NCBI GenBank assembly: GCA_018417955.1
Contig: JACTVC010000041.1
Coordinates: forward strand, 186,001-250,000
Direction: 5' to 3'
Length of the DNA: 64,000 bases
Source of the DNA: Laccaria trichodermophora
Taxonomy: Eukaryota > Basidiomycota > Agaricomycetes > Agaricales > Hydnangiaceae
Positions within the stretch are counted from its first letter, which is position 1. The number at the start of each line of letters is the position of its first letter. The position numbers were made by a program, and so were the translations under genes. The notes below the pieces were generated by a model. The model saw only the letters and a program-made list of their open reading frames with translations. It ran no database searches and had not been told where the DNA came from. Below, one piece after another: positions 23,668 to 36,219 of this stretch.

Positions 23668-25181
23668 TGTTGGGGGAAGACCCTAACACCTAACACTCAC
23701 TCACACACACAATCACAGTCTCGGTGCAAGAGTTCAAGGGCCTTTGGTATTAAGAAATACCTCTTTTGTCTTCTTAGGTTAAGTCTCAAGAGTTTTCGTA
23801 ATAAAACAGGGTTTTATTATGGGGTGTGGTATTAGAATAGTTCAATAGAATAAAGTTATGTCTTTCTGGGATCCTGGTTTCTCAAATGCAAAGTTTTTGA
23901 ATCACAGTTTCTTTAATTGACACGAAACACGAATTTATCAGACTTTTATAACTCCCTTGAGCTTTTATTATGTCACTACGCTCCAAAACAAATTGTACAA
24001 GTATGCTGCCTCGTCTAAATGATACTGTGCTTAAAAAAAACCTCTTATTCAAGTCTCCAAGTAAGTTGACTCCCAAGCACGCTGGCTTTGTTCACACTGT
24101 ACTTTTCTGACCACAAAGAAAACTCCTTTAATTGATTACAACTGTCCACCTCCTAAGTCTCTACTTGGAGTGCAACTAGCTGGTCAATCGGGGACGATTT
24201 CCTACCATTTGACCTGCCAGCATGCCCTTTTTATACTCCAAAATCCCTATCTATGCTTTTACATGTGTTTTTCTATGGTTTTATATCAGCCCAAATTACA
24301 AATGGCTTTTAATGAACATATGGTATATGTTGTAGTGTTTCTCTGGTGGTACACTACAGTTTTGTAGTGTTGCATCTTTCATTTTCAAGCACATCAATAT
24401 TTGATGTGTGCGTGGAGTTTAGCCGGTGTGCTATTCTTAGCTTGGCATGATTCCGTGTGTTTCTTTTCTATGGCCTGGTGTACTGGTTTGACAGATGGCA
24501 TCAGTAATGATTAACCTTTCCTGATGCATTGATGCACATGCGTACGCATTGCCATTAGCCTTTGGTCTCCCATCATTTCCGGGTTTTTAATTAAAATGCC
24601 TCATCTTGGCTCGTCTGTTCATTATGGAGGTCGGAAGACACTCTGAGAATGTTTTCAAATGTCTCTGGGATGGATTACATAATGTATCTCCAGGTGTGCG
24701 CTTCATGTGTATTGGACATTGCGATGCATCACTCTTTGATGCGTATATGGAATTGCCGTACTGGACACATTACATGGCTGCAAGCCACACTTGGTCTTTG
24801 TACATATACTATCTGCTCATAGTATAGTCTTTCTAGTAGTAGAACATTATTTCATAATGCTCACATGTAGTTTATCCTTCAAAAGTCTTGGTAGTCTTAC
24901 CACAAGATAAAAGACTGAGTTTTTCCATATAAAATCCATTACTTGTTTCTAAACCCTTGGTAGTAATGCAATCTTGTCCCTGCGTTGGGTGGTTTACTCT
25001 AGAGCCTCTTTGTACTCTATTTCATGGTGGGTGAATCTTAGATAGGCTCCAAGTATAATGTTATGGCGCATACTGCTGCCAGCTCCAAGGCCTTTGTCCT
25101 ATGTTCAGACTTGACACATGTGCACTTTTAGTCTACTAAACCGGGTATGTTCAAAGACTCTCTATCATTGCAAACCGTACA
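23668..25181 (-). mobile_element. Candidate solo LTR, minus orientation
   Basis: On the minus strand the interval would start TGTACGG and end CCCCCAACA. A good TATA context (GAGTATAAAAAGGGCATG) lies about 950 bp in, near 24230. The flanking pentamers AAGTG and TAGTG differ at one position. The unequal composition of flanks and interval fits an insertion, but no second copy is present in the window for comparison. It could equally be ordinary unique sequence. Confidence 0.25.
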
Positions 25182-25869
25182 TAGTGTAGTTACAGAGAAG
25201 ACCTTTTAACAGTAAAATCATGAAAATCAGATGTTATATGGTTGAATATGTTTCACCTGTATCAATGTTTGTGGGTGGTGGGTCGTTATTGTTGGGTTCC
25301 ATGGGCATCGTCGTCCATGGGTGCTCGACGTTGCCGTTCAGCAGTCATGGTTGCATGTGGGGGGGTCATGGTCATCTGTGTGTGGGCGGTCATGGCGTTG
25401 TTGTTGTTGTTTCCATGCCTCGTCCTGGCGTGTGGGTGTTCGTTGGCCTGAAAATTGCTGTCAACGTGGCACGCACGCACAGTTTACGTGTGTGCCACAT
25501 TGTTGGTTTGGTGGTGGTGCCGTTTGTTGGGCACCACCATCATTGTTGTTGTTGTTGTTGTTGTGGCCGTCGATGTTGTCGTGGTCGCCGTTGTTTGTTG
25601 TGTGGAGATGGTGAGGAAAGAGAGAGGTGACATGATGTGTCACATATAATCACACCACATGATGTATCCAAGCACATGCTCATGGGTCATGTGACTCATC
25701 AAATGAATCATTCCTGGGACTAGTCCTGTCCGAAAATCCTCAGGACTGTCTTCAGTCCTCAGGAATGGACCCCCACAGGACTCAAAAAATTGGCTGGCAC
25801 ATCAGCCAATATAGAGTCCTGGTCATCCTCAGGAATCCTCAGGAATCCTGCAGGAATCAGTGGGGGACA

Positions 25870-26413
25870 ATAAAGACCTTGCACACTGCCCCATCACAGT
25901 CTTACCTCCCCCTGCTCACTCAGATGACACAGCAGGAGGACCCAACAATGCCAATGAGGTATGTGGGATGCACTCTGCCTTGTGTTGGTGTCTGGGCTCA
26001 TACATGCCCTCCTCCTTGTCGCCCTCCACTTTGTTTCCCCCCTGTCTCCTTTTTTGTTACTCCTGGCTGACAGTGCCTGTTGGTTGTGGTTGCAGGTGCC
26101 CTGTGACATGGTGGTCAACATTGCACATGACGTGGCTATCAATGTGGTTGATGCTGTGTGATGTCGTGCATGATGTGGTGGGCACCAAGAGGCAGGGGTA
26201 TGATGGAGCACCATTGATGATGTTGTGGCAGGTGGAACTGGCCTCAGTAGGTGAGTTGCAGGTTAAACAGGAAGTGAAATGGGTCACATAGGCTTGTTTC
26301 ACAACACATCTTGCAGATCTCTCCCACCTTGGGTTTCCCCTCAAGCTGCCTATCCACAGACCATTTGCAAAACAAATGTCAGCCCACACCATTTCACAAG
26401 TATACATAGGCGT
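25870..26413. other. No supportable gene
   Basis: Several overlapping open frames exist on both strands, the longest of 143 codons on the plus strand. They have no domain features and compete with each other, and I see nothing else here. Confidence 0.4.
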
Positions 26414-26689
26414 CACTATAGTACCATAACAATAGAAATTGACAATTGTCCCAATAAGTCATAGGGCTACCCCAATGGGCCTAATACACATGGACACTAT
26501 GGATCCATACCTGGGACCAATGGATGTTTACAGCATATGGTATTAATGTGTGGCCCAATGCATATTCTGCAGATGTGGTTATTGCCATAATCAATGATAC
26601 CATAGGTACCCAAAGTATAATCTACAGAATGGCCAAACATTGGGCCACATGTGTTCAAGAGATCACCCAGAGCATTGACATGCTGAGTG

Positions 26690-28085
26690 CAAGTGCTCTG
26701 AAAACGCGACTAAAAAAATGTCCGGATTTGTGGTTGCCATGTTGGATGTCACTGCCCCAAATATGCGGCTGAAGAAAGGTCCAGATTTGTCACTAGCATG
26801 CAGAATACCAGTGCTCCAAAAATGCAGCTGAAGAAATGTCCAGATTTGTCATTGACTTGGTGAATTTCACTGCCCAGAAAATGTGACTGAAAAAACATCC
26901 GGATTTGTATTTAATATGCTGAATAACATTGCCCTGACAATGCAGCCGAAAAAATGTCTGGAGTTGTAGTTGACTTGGTAAATGTCACCGCTTCGAAAAT
27001 GCAGCCGAAAAAACATCCGAATTTGTATTAGTGTAAAAGTGTCCGAAATTTCGGATGTAATTTTGACAGGGGCTAGACAACCCCCATGAAATGCTCCAAT
27101 GTCCGAAATTTAGGACTTCAAGCACCCGAAAATGTGGCCAAAAAAACATCCGGATTTGTATTCAACATCCTGAATGTCATGGCCCTGAAAATGCGGCTGA
27201 AAAAATGTCCGGACTTGGGATTAAATTGGTGAACATCCCTGCTCCAAAAATGTGGCCAAAAAAACATCTGGATTTGTATTAGTGCACCAATGTCCAAAAT
27301 TTCAGATGTAATTTTGACATGGACCACACAACCCCCCACAGACTGCTCTGAAGTCCGAAATTTTTTAAGTTAATTGCATCTGGATATAATGATCCCTGTA
27401 GACTGCACCAATGTCCGAAATTTCAGATGTAATTTTGACAGGGGCCAGACAACCCCCATAGCTTATTGGTCTGTTACACCTGCGGGCCACTGGTTAGAGC
27501 TCCATGGATGTGAGCATCCGGATTTGTATTTAACATCCTGAATGTCATTGCCCCAAAAATGCGGCCGAAAAAATGTCCAAATTTGTGATTAACTTGGTGA
27601 ACATCCCTGCTCCGAAAATGTGGCCAAAAAAGCATCCGGATTTGTATTAGTGCACCAATGTCTGAAATTTCAGATGTAATTTTGACATGGACCAGACAAC
27701 CCCCCTGCAGAATGAAGTCCAAAATTTTGTGGGTCATTTCCATTCAGATGTATTAATCTCTGTAGAGTGCACTGATGTCCAAAATTTCAGATGTAATTTT
27801 GACAGGGGTGAGACTACCCCCGTGGAATGCTCCAATGTCCAAAATTTAGTACTTCAAGTACCTAAAAATGCAGCCAAAAAAACATCCAGATCTGTATTTA
27901 ACATGCTGAATGATATTGCCCCAACAATGCAGCTGAAAAAATGTCCGGACTTGGGATTAACTTGGTGAACATCACTGCTCTGAAAATGCAGCTGAAAAAA
28001 TATCTGGATTTGTATTAGTGCAATAATGTCCGAAATTTCAGATGTAATCTTGACAGGGGCCAGACAACCCATGGAATACTTTGAT
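26690..28085 (+). repeat. Tandem units GAAAATGCGGC..CATCCGGATTTGTATT
   Basis: More than a dozen imperfect units combine AAAATGCAGCCGAAAAAA, CATCCGGATTTGTATT and ATGTCCGAAATTTCAGATG, with local spacing of about 60-70 bp. They supply most of the left arm of the inner palindrome. Short frames such as those at 27091-27282 simply translate the repeat. Confidence 0.8.
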
Positions 28086-29146
28086 GTCTGAAATTCTAGG
28101 CTACAAAACTTTGTAATGACCAGTTGAACTCAGGCAGAACTCTCTCAATTCTTAACTGATTTCGATGTTCTTGGGCTCGTTTTGACAGGTAAACCCGTGG
28201 TGTTGTGTGTATGGGTACTCTACAGGTCATGTGTGGGCCACTTGTCCAATATCCATAGGTTTTTTTAGTGTCCTTGATCATGAATGAGTATATGGGTTCA
28301 TGGGTCTATGGTTGAAGGAGTGAAAAGGGTGCCATACATCCCCATGAACATATGTACTTATTCATTAGTGTCCAATGTCCCAAACTTGAAAGTTTGTACT
28401 TCACTTTTCTGACATATAATTTGTAGTGTCCTTCACTATGAATAAGTACATAGGTTCATGGGACTACTCCTTGAACCATATCTCCATCAACATATATATA
28501 CTTATACATAGTAAACCAATGATACAGCAATGGCAAAATGTCCACCCTTTTCACTCCTTCAACCATAGACCCATGAACCCATATACTCATTCATGATCAA
28601 GGACACTAAAAAAACCTACAGATATCGGACAAGTGGCCCACACACGACCTGTAGAGTACCCATACACACAACCCCACAGGTTTACTTGTCAGAACAAGCC
28701 CAAGAGCATTGAAATCAGTTAAGAATTGAGAGAGTTCTGCCTGAGTTCAACTGGTCATTACACAGTTTTGTAGTCTAGAATTTCAGACACCAAAGTATTT
28801 CATGGGTTGTCCAGCCCCTGTCAAGATTACATCTGAAATTTCAGACATTATTGCACTAATACAAATCCAGATGTTTTTTCGGCCCCATTTTCAAAGCAGT
28901 GACATTCACCAAGTTAATCCCAAATCCGGACATTTTTTCAGCTGCATTTTCAGGGCCATGACATTCAGGATGTTGAATACAAATCTGGATGTTTTTTTGG
29001 CCACACTTTCAGAGCAGGGACATTCACCAAGTTAATCACAAATCTGGACATTTTTTCGGTCGCATTTTTGGGGCAATGACATTCAGGATGTTAAATACAC
29101 ATCCATGGAGCTCTAGCTGGTGGCCCGCAGGTGTAATGGACCAACA
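27468..29146. repeat. Inner palindrome of the CACTA-ended element
   Basis: The left arm 27468-28332 and right arm 28545-29146 are inverted copies. The outer landmark is ACACCTGCGGGCCAC on the left and GTGGCCCGCAGGTGT on the right (complementary, with small differences). The inner landmark is AACCATAGACCCATGAACCC at 28560 versus its complement at 28300. The left arm has about 260 bp more repeat units. The loop of about 210 bp also contains short inverted pieces. Confidence 0.8.
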
Positions 29147-29540
29147 GGCTTAACAAATGGCATGGCCCACAGGTACCACAGAAGACCTGTTGGCCTGTGG
29201 GTCCAACAGAGCAACAAGTCGTCCTCTGCGGGTGTAATGTGATTGTTCATCTGTGGGTGTGACAGAACAATCATTGGTCTGTGTGTGTGTGATGGAACAA
29301 TCATTATTCTGCAGGTGTGTGATGGAACAATTGTTAGTCCATGCCAATCGTTAGTCTGGGTGTAATGGACCAATGGGCTTAACAAATGGCATAGCCTGTG
29401 GGTACCACAGAAGACCTGTTGGCCTGTGGGTCCAACGGAGCAACAAGTCATCCGCCATGGGTGTAACACAATTGTTTATGTGCGGGTGTGATGGAACAAT
29501 TGTTCGTCCATGGGTGTGACAGACCAATCCCATGATTTCA
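29130..29540. repeat. Direct repeat with about 227 bp offset
   Basis: AACAAATGGCATGGCC..GGTACCACAGAAGACCTG..GGGTCCAACAGAGCAACAAGT occurs at about 29150 and again at about 29377, separated by GTGATGGAACAAT-rich steps. Confidence 0.7.
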
Positions 29541-29549
29541 TCTGCCTAT

Positions 29550-30060
29550 TTCCACTGCATTTTACATTTCATCCAGAACTATTTTAGCTGTGTTTTTGCA
29601 TTTCATCTGGACCTATTTTTCATTTAATCCAGACCTATTTCCCCTGTGTTTTTACATTCCATCTGGACCTATTTTTGCATGTAATCCAGGCATATTCTGC
29701 TGCATTTTTGCATTTAATCCGGATGTATTTCTGCCCCATTTTTGAATTTCATCTGACCTATTCCCCTGTGTTTTTGCATTCCATCTGGACCTATTTTTGT
29801 ATTTGATCTGGGTGTATTTCTGCCGCATTTTTTCATTTAATCCGGACCTATTTCTAGTGTTTTTGCATTTCATCCGGACCTATTTCCACCCCATTTTTGA
29901 ATTTCATCCAGACCTATTTCCCCTGTGTTTTTGCATTCTATCCGGACCTATTTTTGCATTTAATCCGGACCTATTTCCACTGCATTTTTGCAATTCGTCC
30001 AGGCCTATTTTTGCATTTCTTCTGGACCTATTTCAGCCTCATTTTTTTCACATTTGATCT
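29550..30060 (+). repeat. About 34 bp tandem array, TTTTTGCATTTCATCCGGACC
   Basis: Roughly fifteen imperfect units alternate TTTGCATTTAATCCGGACC with TATTTCCCCTGTGTTT or TATTTCTGCCGCATT. The periodic Phe-rich frames (for example 29797-30057) are translations of the repeat. Confidence 0.8.
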
Positions 30061-30500
30061 GGTCCATCCATCTGCCCTGTGGTCCATGGGTAATGGAACC
30101 AGCCCAAAACCCGAAAATCCAATGGGTCATTGGGCTAAGCTATGAACTATAGCCTATATGTATCCATGGGCCCAACATACAAGCCATATCATATGAATTT
30201 CGCTGTTGGGCCCAACTTTCTCTGTTAACCCTTACCTATGTTGGGCCCAACTATCAACTGTAGCTTAATACAATCATTTATCAATGGTCAAAATTACCCC
30301 CCCATTTGAGCCATGTGGCCAATCTATAAACCCTTAGCATTGACATGGCAGCTTCATTGGGCCCAACAATCAAATATACATATCCCTACATCATTGGGCC
30401 AATGTACAGTATCATAATGTCTTTTGTAATTGGGCCCATTGGGGTAGCCCTATGACTTATTGGGACAATTGTCAATTTCTATTGTTATGGTTCCATAGTG

Positions 30501-33500
30501 TATCTACTGAATGCCCTGACCATTTGAGTTGGAAGGGGGGCAGATGACACAGTGATATTCATTCACATCATGAAGATCAAGTCCTGTAAACACCTATACA
30601 ATAAGTAAAATAAAATAAAGGCAAACAGTGAGGTGCACTTACAATCCATTTCTCAAGGCATTCAGACAGCATTCAGATAAGAGGCATTAAGAGTTTGTGA
30701 TGAAGTTCATTGGAACTCCAACATCACATGGTCATGTTGAATTCCCAACATCAAATGTTTCCTCCAGTTTTCTGTGTTCTTCCTCCCACCACCCACCAAT
30801 CTACCGTGTCCATGTGCTCAGATGGCCTCGATGCCTCTATGACCTTGCTGATGCAGCTCCACATCCAGCCCCATTGTCCTCAATCGCCACAGATTCAGTC
30901 ACATCGCCACAGCTCCACTCACTGACACCAAACTCAATGTCCCTCTCCTCATCACCATGCTACTGCCTTTGCTAAAACTTGCACTAGTAAGACAACATGA
31001 CAATGATGCAACACAACTATCTGGTGTGTCATAGGGCATTGCCAGATGGCTGTATGGATGGTCATGATTGCTTTTGAGAAGTTTTGCTTCAAGTACCCTC
31101 TCTCACTTCAAGCCTTACTCTCTGTTGAAACCTTCTCTTTGTTCAAGCTTTCTCTTGCTCTCTTCAGGCCATCATTGAAGTGAAGGTGAAGCCTGCTAAG
31201 ACAAAGGTATCTTTGCCCTCTCTTCCACATTGACCACAATGCTCATTGCCAATGATAGCTCAAGGGGTCTGCTGTATCACAGTGTTTTATGCTGAGGTAA
31301 GTTTATCAACATCTTACTGATTCTAATTTCTCTATCCTCTACAGAAACTGATGATTGGGATTATGAAAGAAGAAGGACTGTGGGCTACAGTCAGCTTCCA
31401 TGGCCTTCAACATTGTGCCACTACCTGGGGTGGAGTATGTTTGACTCAATGACCAGCATGCCACTGTGTAGGCAATCATTTCTATGTGTAGGATGTCTAT
31501 ATCATAGAGCAATATAAATATATGTGGCCAGTATAGTTTATGACTTCCATGAATGAAATGGTTTCGAAATCAGTGCATGCAAGGGAAATGTTGGTGAATG
31601 CAAGGGAAATGTCAGTGAAATATATTGTGAATGTCCTGAGAATTTCTTTCAAGTCTGCTGACACCTGTCTAATTGAGGAAATTGGCAGAAACACTGGAAT
31701 CCAGGTTTTCTGAGGAAATTGGGGGAAGTAGTCAGGAAATAAGGGGAGATTTTCATCAATTTCCAAAGTTGGTTTTCTCTGATGTTGTGACTGTGTCAGC
31801 AGAAGCACTATTTTCGTGTTTTTGCCATTCCTGCTCAGGACCTTGCTGTGGCTCATTTCAATTCATCCTAAACTTGTTTAAACACTCCTGCATGCCACGA
31901 AAACGCTCCAGCAAACTGTTCATGAATTCATCAAGTCCTTGTGGAGGTATGTCTGTTTCTATTTTTGTCTTTTTGCCAATATGCTAACCCTGCTCAGGAC
32001 CTTATCGTGGCTCATTCACTTCATCCTAGACTCATTTAAACACTCCTGCACGCCACAAAAATGCTCCAGCAAACCGTTTACGAATTCATCAGTACCTTGT
32101 GGAGGTATGTCTGTTTCTATTTTTGCCTTTTTGGCATTATGCTGCCCTCTGCTCAAGACCTTACTGTGGCCCATTTTGCTGCATCCTAGACTTGTTTGAA
32201 CAGGCTTCTGCATGCTACCACCAACACCATCACCCATTCACTGGGGATGCTATACACAAAGCCCTCAGCCTTGGTGCCTTCAACATGTAGTCCAATGGAT
32301 GTGACATATGCTGTGAGGACATAGCCTGGTAAGTTGTTGACATTGCATTGAGAAGTTTTGTGAATGCTTATAGTGATCAGGTACCATCAGCCAGATGTTG
32401 ACAATGCTACACATTTCTGTGAACTTGGTCTTTTAGGGAAATGAGTGGAGAGCTGAGCAGGTGGTGGAGAGAAAGGGAGCCAAAATGGTGGTACATGCCC
32501 TAACATCATGCATGTTTCTCTCCACCCCACCCCTTCCTCTCTCTCTCTGTTCCCAGGCTATCAACCCTCCAACCAGTGGAAACTCTTCACATCCATGGAA
32601 CTCTACCTTCTCTGACTCAAGTACAGAAAATGCACTCATCTCATGGATGCCATGGTTCCCATCCTCAACTTTCTGGATTCTCCTGACATTGTCAAGAAGG
32701 AACTGAATGGGCAATCAACACCCTTTCAATATGCAAGATAAGCACAAGGTGTGAACATTGCCAAACTTTTGAAATGAAGCCTTTGCACTGTGTGGCTGGT
32801 GTAGGCATTTGGGAGTCTGTAATGCCAAAGGAACAGCCAGCAAAGTGCCTCTGTGTGTCTGGGGAAATACAAGTGATACAACAGATAACTATGTTGTTGT
32901 ACACTAATTAAATACATTCAATATACACTTTATATATTCAAATATAGTGTGGTGAGGAAAAATGAAGGCCCATAAGGTCTGCTTCAGGGCTTTGTAAGGA
33001 CAGCCCAGGCCACTCTAGGACAACCTTAGTGCACCTCAGGACAACCTCAGGTTGCTCCTGGGAAATCAAAAAAAAGAACCTGTACCTGGGGGTAACCTGA
33101 TGCCCTGGGTTCCATGACAACCTCAGGTATCCAGGGTAGACCCTGGATACCCTCAGGGAAGAAGTGATTTTCCTGATGTATCTATCCCCTCTCTAGGGGA
33201 TAGATTTCCAGATGCACTGGTTGAGAATATAACTTCTTGGTTATTCTGCCTTTGGCTTAGGTGGTCCTTTGTGCATTCTAGGGACTGCTTACATGTTGGA
33301 CATTACACCAAACTGGGGTTTCATTCTACTATGGATCAAAAGATATTAATTCCAAGAGAGACATGTAAGCATAGATCTTGATGCATACCTAATGAGAGAA
33401 GTCATTCAGTCATGTGCTATGAAGCATGATCAAAGAAGTCATGTGGTGGTACACATCACATGCATCAATGCATCACACATCCTTGCATCATTGACCTAAA

Positions 33501-33720
33501 ATAATTCAGTTTCAAGGAATATTCCAAAGCCTCCCACAAGCCTCCCAAGAAGCAAAACATGAGTGAGTGCAGTCTGAGACCCATTCACACTATCTAATAA
33601 TAGAGAGAAAATCACTAAGTGAACCATTTGCCTGGGGTGAACTGATTGTGATAACCATTTATGATTGTGAAAACTGTTTACAGTGGTTCCTGTGTATGCA
33701 TCAATACTGGTGTGTTGCAT
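30501..33720. other. Gene-poor stretch with a 160 bp tandem repeat
   Basis: I recognise no gene. A tandem repeat of about 160 bp (2.4 copies, roughly 31834-32210) is marked by GCTCAGGACCTT..GTGGCTCA and CTTGTGGAGGTATGTCTGTTTC; starts are near 31834, 31994 and 32152. Around 33000-33170 there are CTCAGGACAACCTCAGG-like repeats. Small plus-strand frames near 30697 and 32461 have no supporting features. Confidence 0.6.
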
Positions 33721-34358
33721 TAGGGGGAGTCAGAGTGACCAGTTCAGCACGATTCAGGAACGATTCAAAATCAGGTTCGACAACGATTCAGCAAGTTTGT
33801 TTTTTGTGTGAACCGTTGCTGAACCGGATTAAACTCTGACCTCCCTGATTTAGCTCAGCACATTTTTTCAGGTTCAAATTCAGTTCAAAGCCGGTTCTGT
33901 AGCATTTGGGCTTTGTTGTCCTCTACACCTCCTCGCGTATGAACTTAGCTGTAGATTAAGAAGCATTAAAGGTTGCTCAAAATATATCTACTTTCAATAC
34001 TGCAATTTTATAAAATTTGGCCATTCTGAAAGCATTGTAGGATCAGAAAATGGGAGAAAGCTGCACTAAAATGCAGGATAATGGACAACAATAAAATGCA
34101 GAAAAGATGTATGAAAAATTAGATAACAAAAGAATGTATTTGGAGAAGAAACTCACCTGCAAGGGGAGTTATAGTATGAAGCAGGTACGAAGGAGGGAGA
34201 ACCGAGATTTGAACTGGCAGTGAAGCACCTCCAGAGGCACTTCATGACAGTTCAGGTTCAGTGATGATTCAGCGAGTTCCCACAATTCAGAGGAACTTTG
34301 AACCATCTGTAAACTGTTTCCTGAATCGTCACTGAACCACTCACTCTGACTCCCCCTA
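33721..34358. mobile_element. 638 bp TAGGGGGAG-ended element
   Basis: The left end TAGGGGGAGTCAGAGTG and the reverse complement of the right end are identical over 17 bases, and similarity continues through GTTCAG..ACGATTCAGGAA. Repeated AACGATTCA/GGTTCA motifs occur in the subterminal zones. TAGGG ends are hAT-like, but the flanking octamers (TGTTGCAT and TTGCCACA) do not match, so the duplication is not confirmed. No ORF is present. Confidence 0.65.
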
Positions 34359-35816
34359 TTGCCACATAAGAGAAAACACTATGAAAACTTAAAAGAACTC
34401 AGCTCAGTTGTGCCACACATAACTAAGCCACTTCAAACCTTTACTAAAAATCTTTATGAATTGACCTGTAATCAACAATAGAAAACATAGAATGTATAAA
34501 AGGAGGGTGTGCACAGGCTGAAACAGAAGGAATTCTCCCCCACCTTGACCAGCTGTTGCACTCCCAGTACCATCTGAGGTAGTGAATAAGTTTGTAATCA
34601 ATTAAAAGGAATTTTCTTTGCAGACATATGTAAAGTGTGCTCATAACCAGTGTGTTCAGTGGGGATTACTAAGCTTTTGTAAGGTTGTCTCATCAATCAG
34701 TAAGAGTGCTCTCTACTACTTCTGAGGAATCCAAGTGAGCATGCTTGAAGAGTCTTTAAGACTATTTGGAATTGAATCAGAGGCATAATAAAAGCTGAAG
34801 GGAGTTACAAAAGTCTACAAAAAGTATAGTTCCTTATCATTTCTTCATACAAAGTTAGAATACAATCCCAGAACACTGGGATAGTCCCATTAAAAGCTGT
34901 TTTCTCTTTGAAAACTACTAAGTTTCAAATTTTATACTTGTGACTGCACATAAAAACAATATCATTTGTACCAAAAGGTCTACTAGACTAGGACAAGTGT
35001 TATAAAATATACAAGACAGTTTCTTGACAAAACAAGTGTAGTAATTCTATTTACAATACAAACCTGAACTTGAAGCACCAAGCATGTACCTGTGGTGATA
35101 AGTGTTTAAGGTGTTAGTATGTGTGTGTGTGTTGTTAGATGTTCACACATCTTGTCAGTGTTTTCAATTGCACTTTGCTCACTCCCACATGTCACAGTCT
35201 TTTCAATAGCCATTTTCCAATAAAATTTGCTCTTTGTTGCCAGTGATATACTCAGTTGAGTGGAGCCTTTGATGACAAATGAATCATTTTTGAACCTTTT
35301 ATGTGATTAGGACAGGCTATTTTAACTTATTGTTCAAAGATAGAAAACAAATGTTAAAAAATAGATGTTGCAATTTTTAAAAGGTGTCTTCAAATGTGTC
35401 TACAGGACAAAAGGATTTTAAGAACTAAAAATTGCAAGGTGGACAGATTTCAGGAACAATTTAATTCTTCAGGCAACATTTTTATTTTGAGCAATGCTTC
35501 ACCTTGGGAACACAGTTGCAGACAGCTTAGAACAATATATATCAATTGTGTTATTCTATTGGCCCCCTTGGAACAATAGGCAAATGCATCATCAAAATTA
35601 AAATTGTCCCACAGATATGTGCTAATCACGAAAAGGTACAAAAATGCTTAATTTGTCAAGGCATCTTTTAAAGACTTCACTCAGCTGCCTGATTATTTCT
35701 TCTTGTTTAAGTTGTATAATGTGGAAGTGCTGTTTGAGTCTGCTTTTGACTGAAATTGAGGCCATAAATGTCCATTTCCTCATGTCGAGTTGAACTTGTC
35801 TGCATTGTCGTCAACA
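34359..35816. other. AT-rich intergenic region, nothing recognised
   Basis: No supportable gene, repeat or element termini seen. It forms the border between the transposon-rich left part and the gene island. Confidence 0.5.
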
Positions 35817-35912
35817 ACACCTGTGGTGAAGTGGTTATCATGCTTGCCTTCCATTCCGAACTCTAACTTCGGGACACAGCAAGCGGCACGGGTTCGATTC
35901 CCGTCGGGTGTA
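35817..35912 (+). tRNA. tRNA-Gly(UCC) with intron
   Basis: Acceptor strands ACACCTG and CGGGTGT pair (one G-T), with discriminator A. The A-box region TGGTGAAGTGG and B-box GGTTCGATTCC are intact. The anticodon stem is CTTGC/GCAAG, and the loop reads C-T-TCC-A, then an intron of about 24 nt (TTCCGAACTCTAACTTCGGG and 4 more bases), then A. The T-stem ACGGG/CCCGT is perfect. A TTTTT run at about 35919 serves as pol III terminator. It is a canonical cytosolic tRNA gene interrupted at the usual position after base 37. Confidence 0.93.
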
Positions 35913-36219
35913 GCATCCTTTTTGTTACTTTATGGATTTAGAAACGAAGAAGATTGGCGGCGGAACATAATTATTAATTAGACACACCGTTCAGAACCCT
36001 TCGTTATTCTTTCAAATTTGTCAATTCCACAAAGGCACTGTGACTCTCCTTGTCAATTTTTCGGAAAGGCAACATAGGTGCTTCGGCAATGTGTCAACAA
36101 TTATTTAACATAGCTAATACTTTTTAGGTCACGTAAAGATGACAGAAAAGAAGAAAAAAACAGCATCGCTCAGAGAAGAAAAAACTGTGGACGTAAGCGG
36201 TATTGTATCCGGGATTATA

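Larger units (their letters stand above)
22688..25868. mobile_element. Possible element bounded by inverted AATCCTGCAGGA repeats
   Basis: The left edge TCCCCCACAGAATCCTGCAGG and the reverse complement of the right edge, TCCCCCACTGATTCCTGCAGG, agree apart from a few bases. Both lead into tandem AGGAATCCTG steps (22685-22760 and 25700-25860). No matching target duplication is visible, and the interior is a mosaic of G-rich repeats and a possible LTR, so the boundary call is tentative. Confidence 0.4.
26414..30500. mobile_element. 4.1 kb CACTA-ended foldback element
   Basis: Inverted termini of 68 bp at 26414-26481 and 30433-30500 differ at only two positions. They begin CACTATAGTACCATAAC (left) and CACTATGGAACCATAAC (right, complement). 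CACTA ends suggest the CMC/EnSpm superfamily. The flanking trinucleotides (CGT and TAT) do not match, so a duplication is not confirmed. Inside are tandem arrays and a second large palindrome. There is no transposase ORF. Confidence 0.7.

Noticed and set aside
23080..23835. Long open frames around the TGGGC-rich tract
   Set aside because: Several frames on both strands are open because of GC-rich low complexity; no motif, and they contradict each other.
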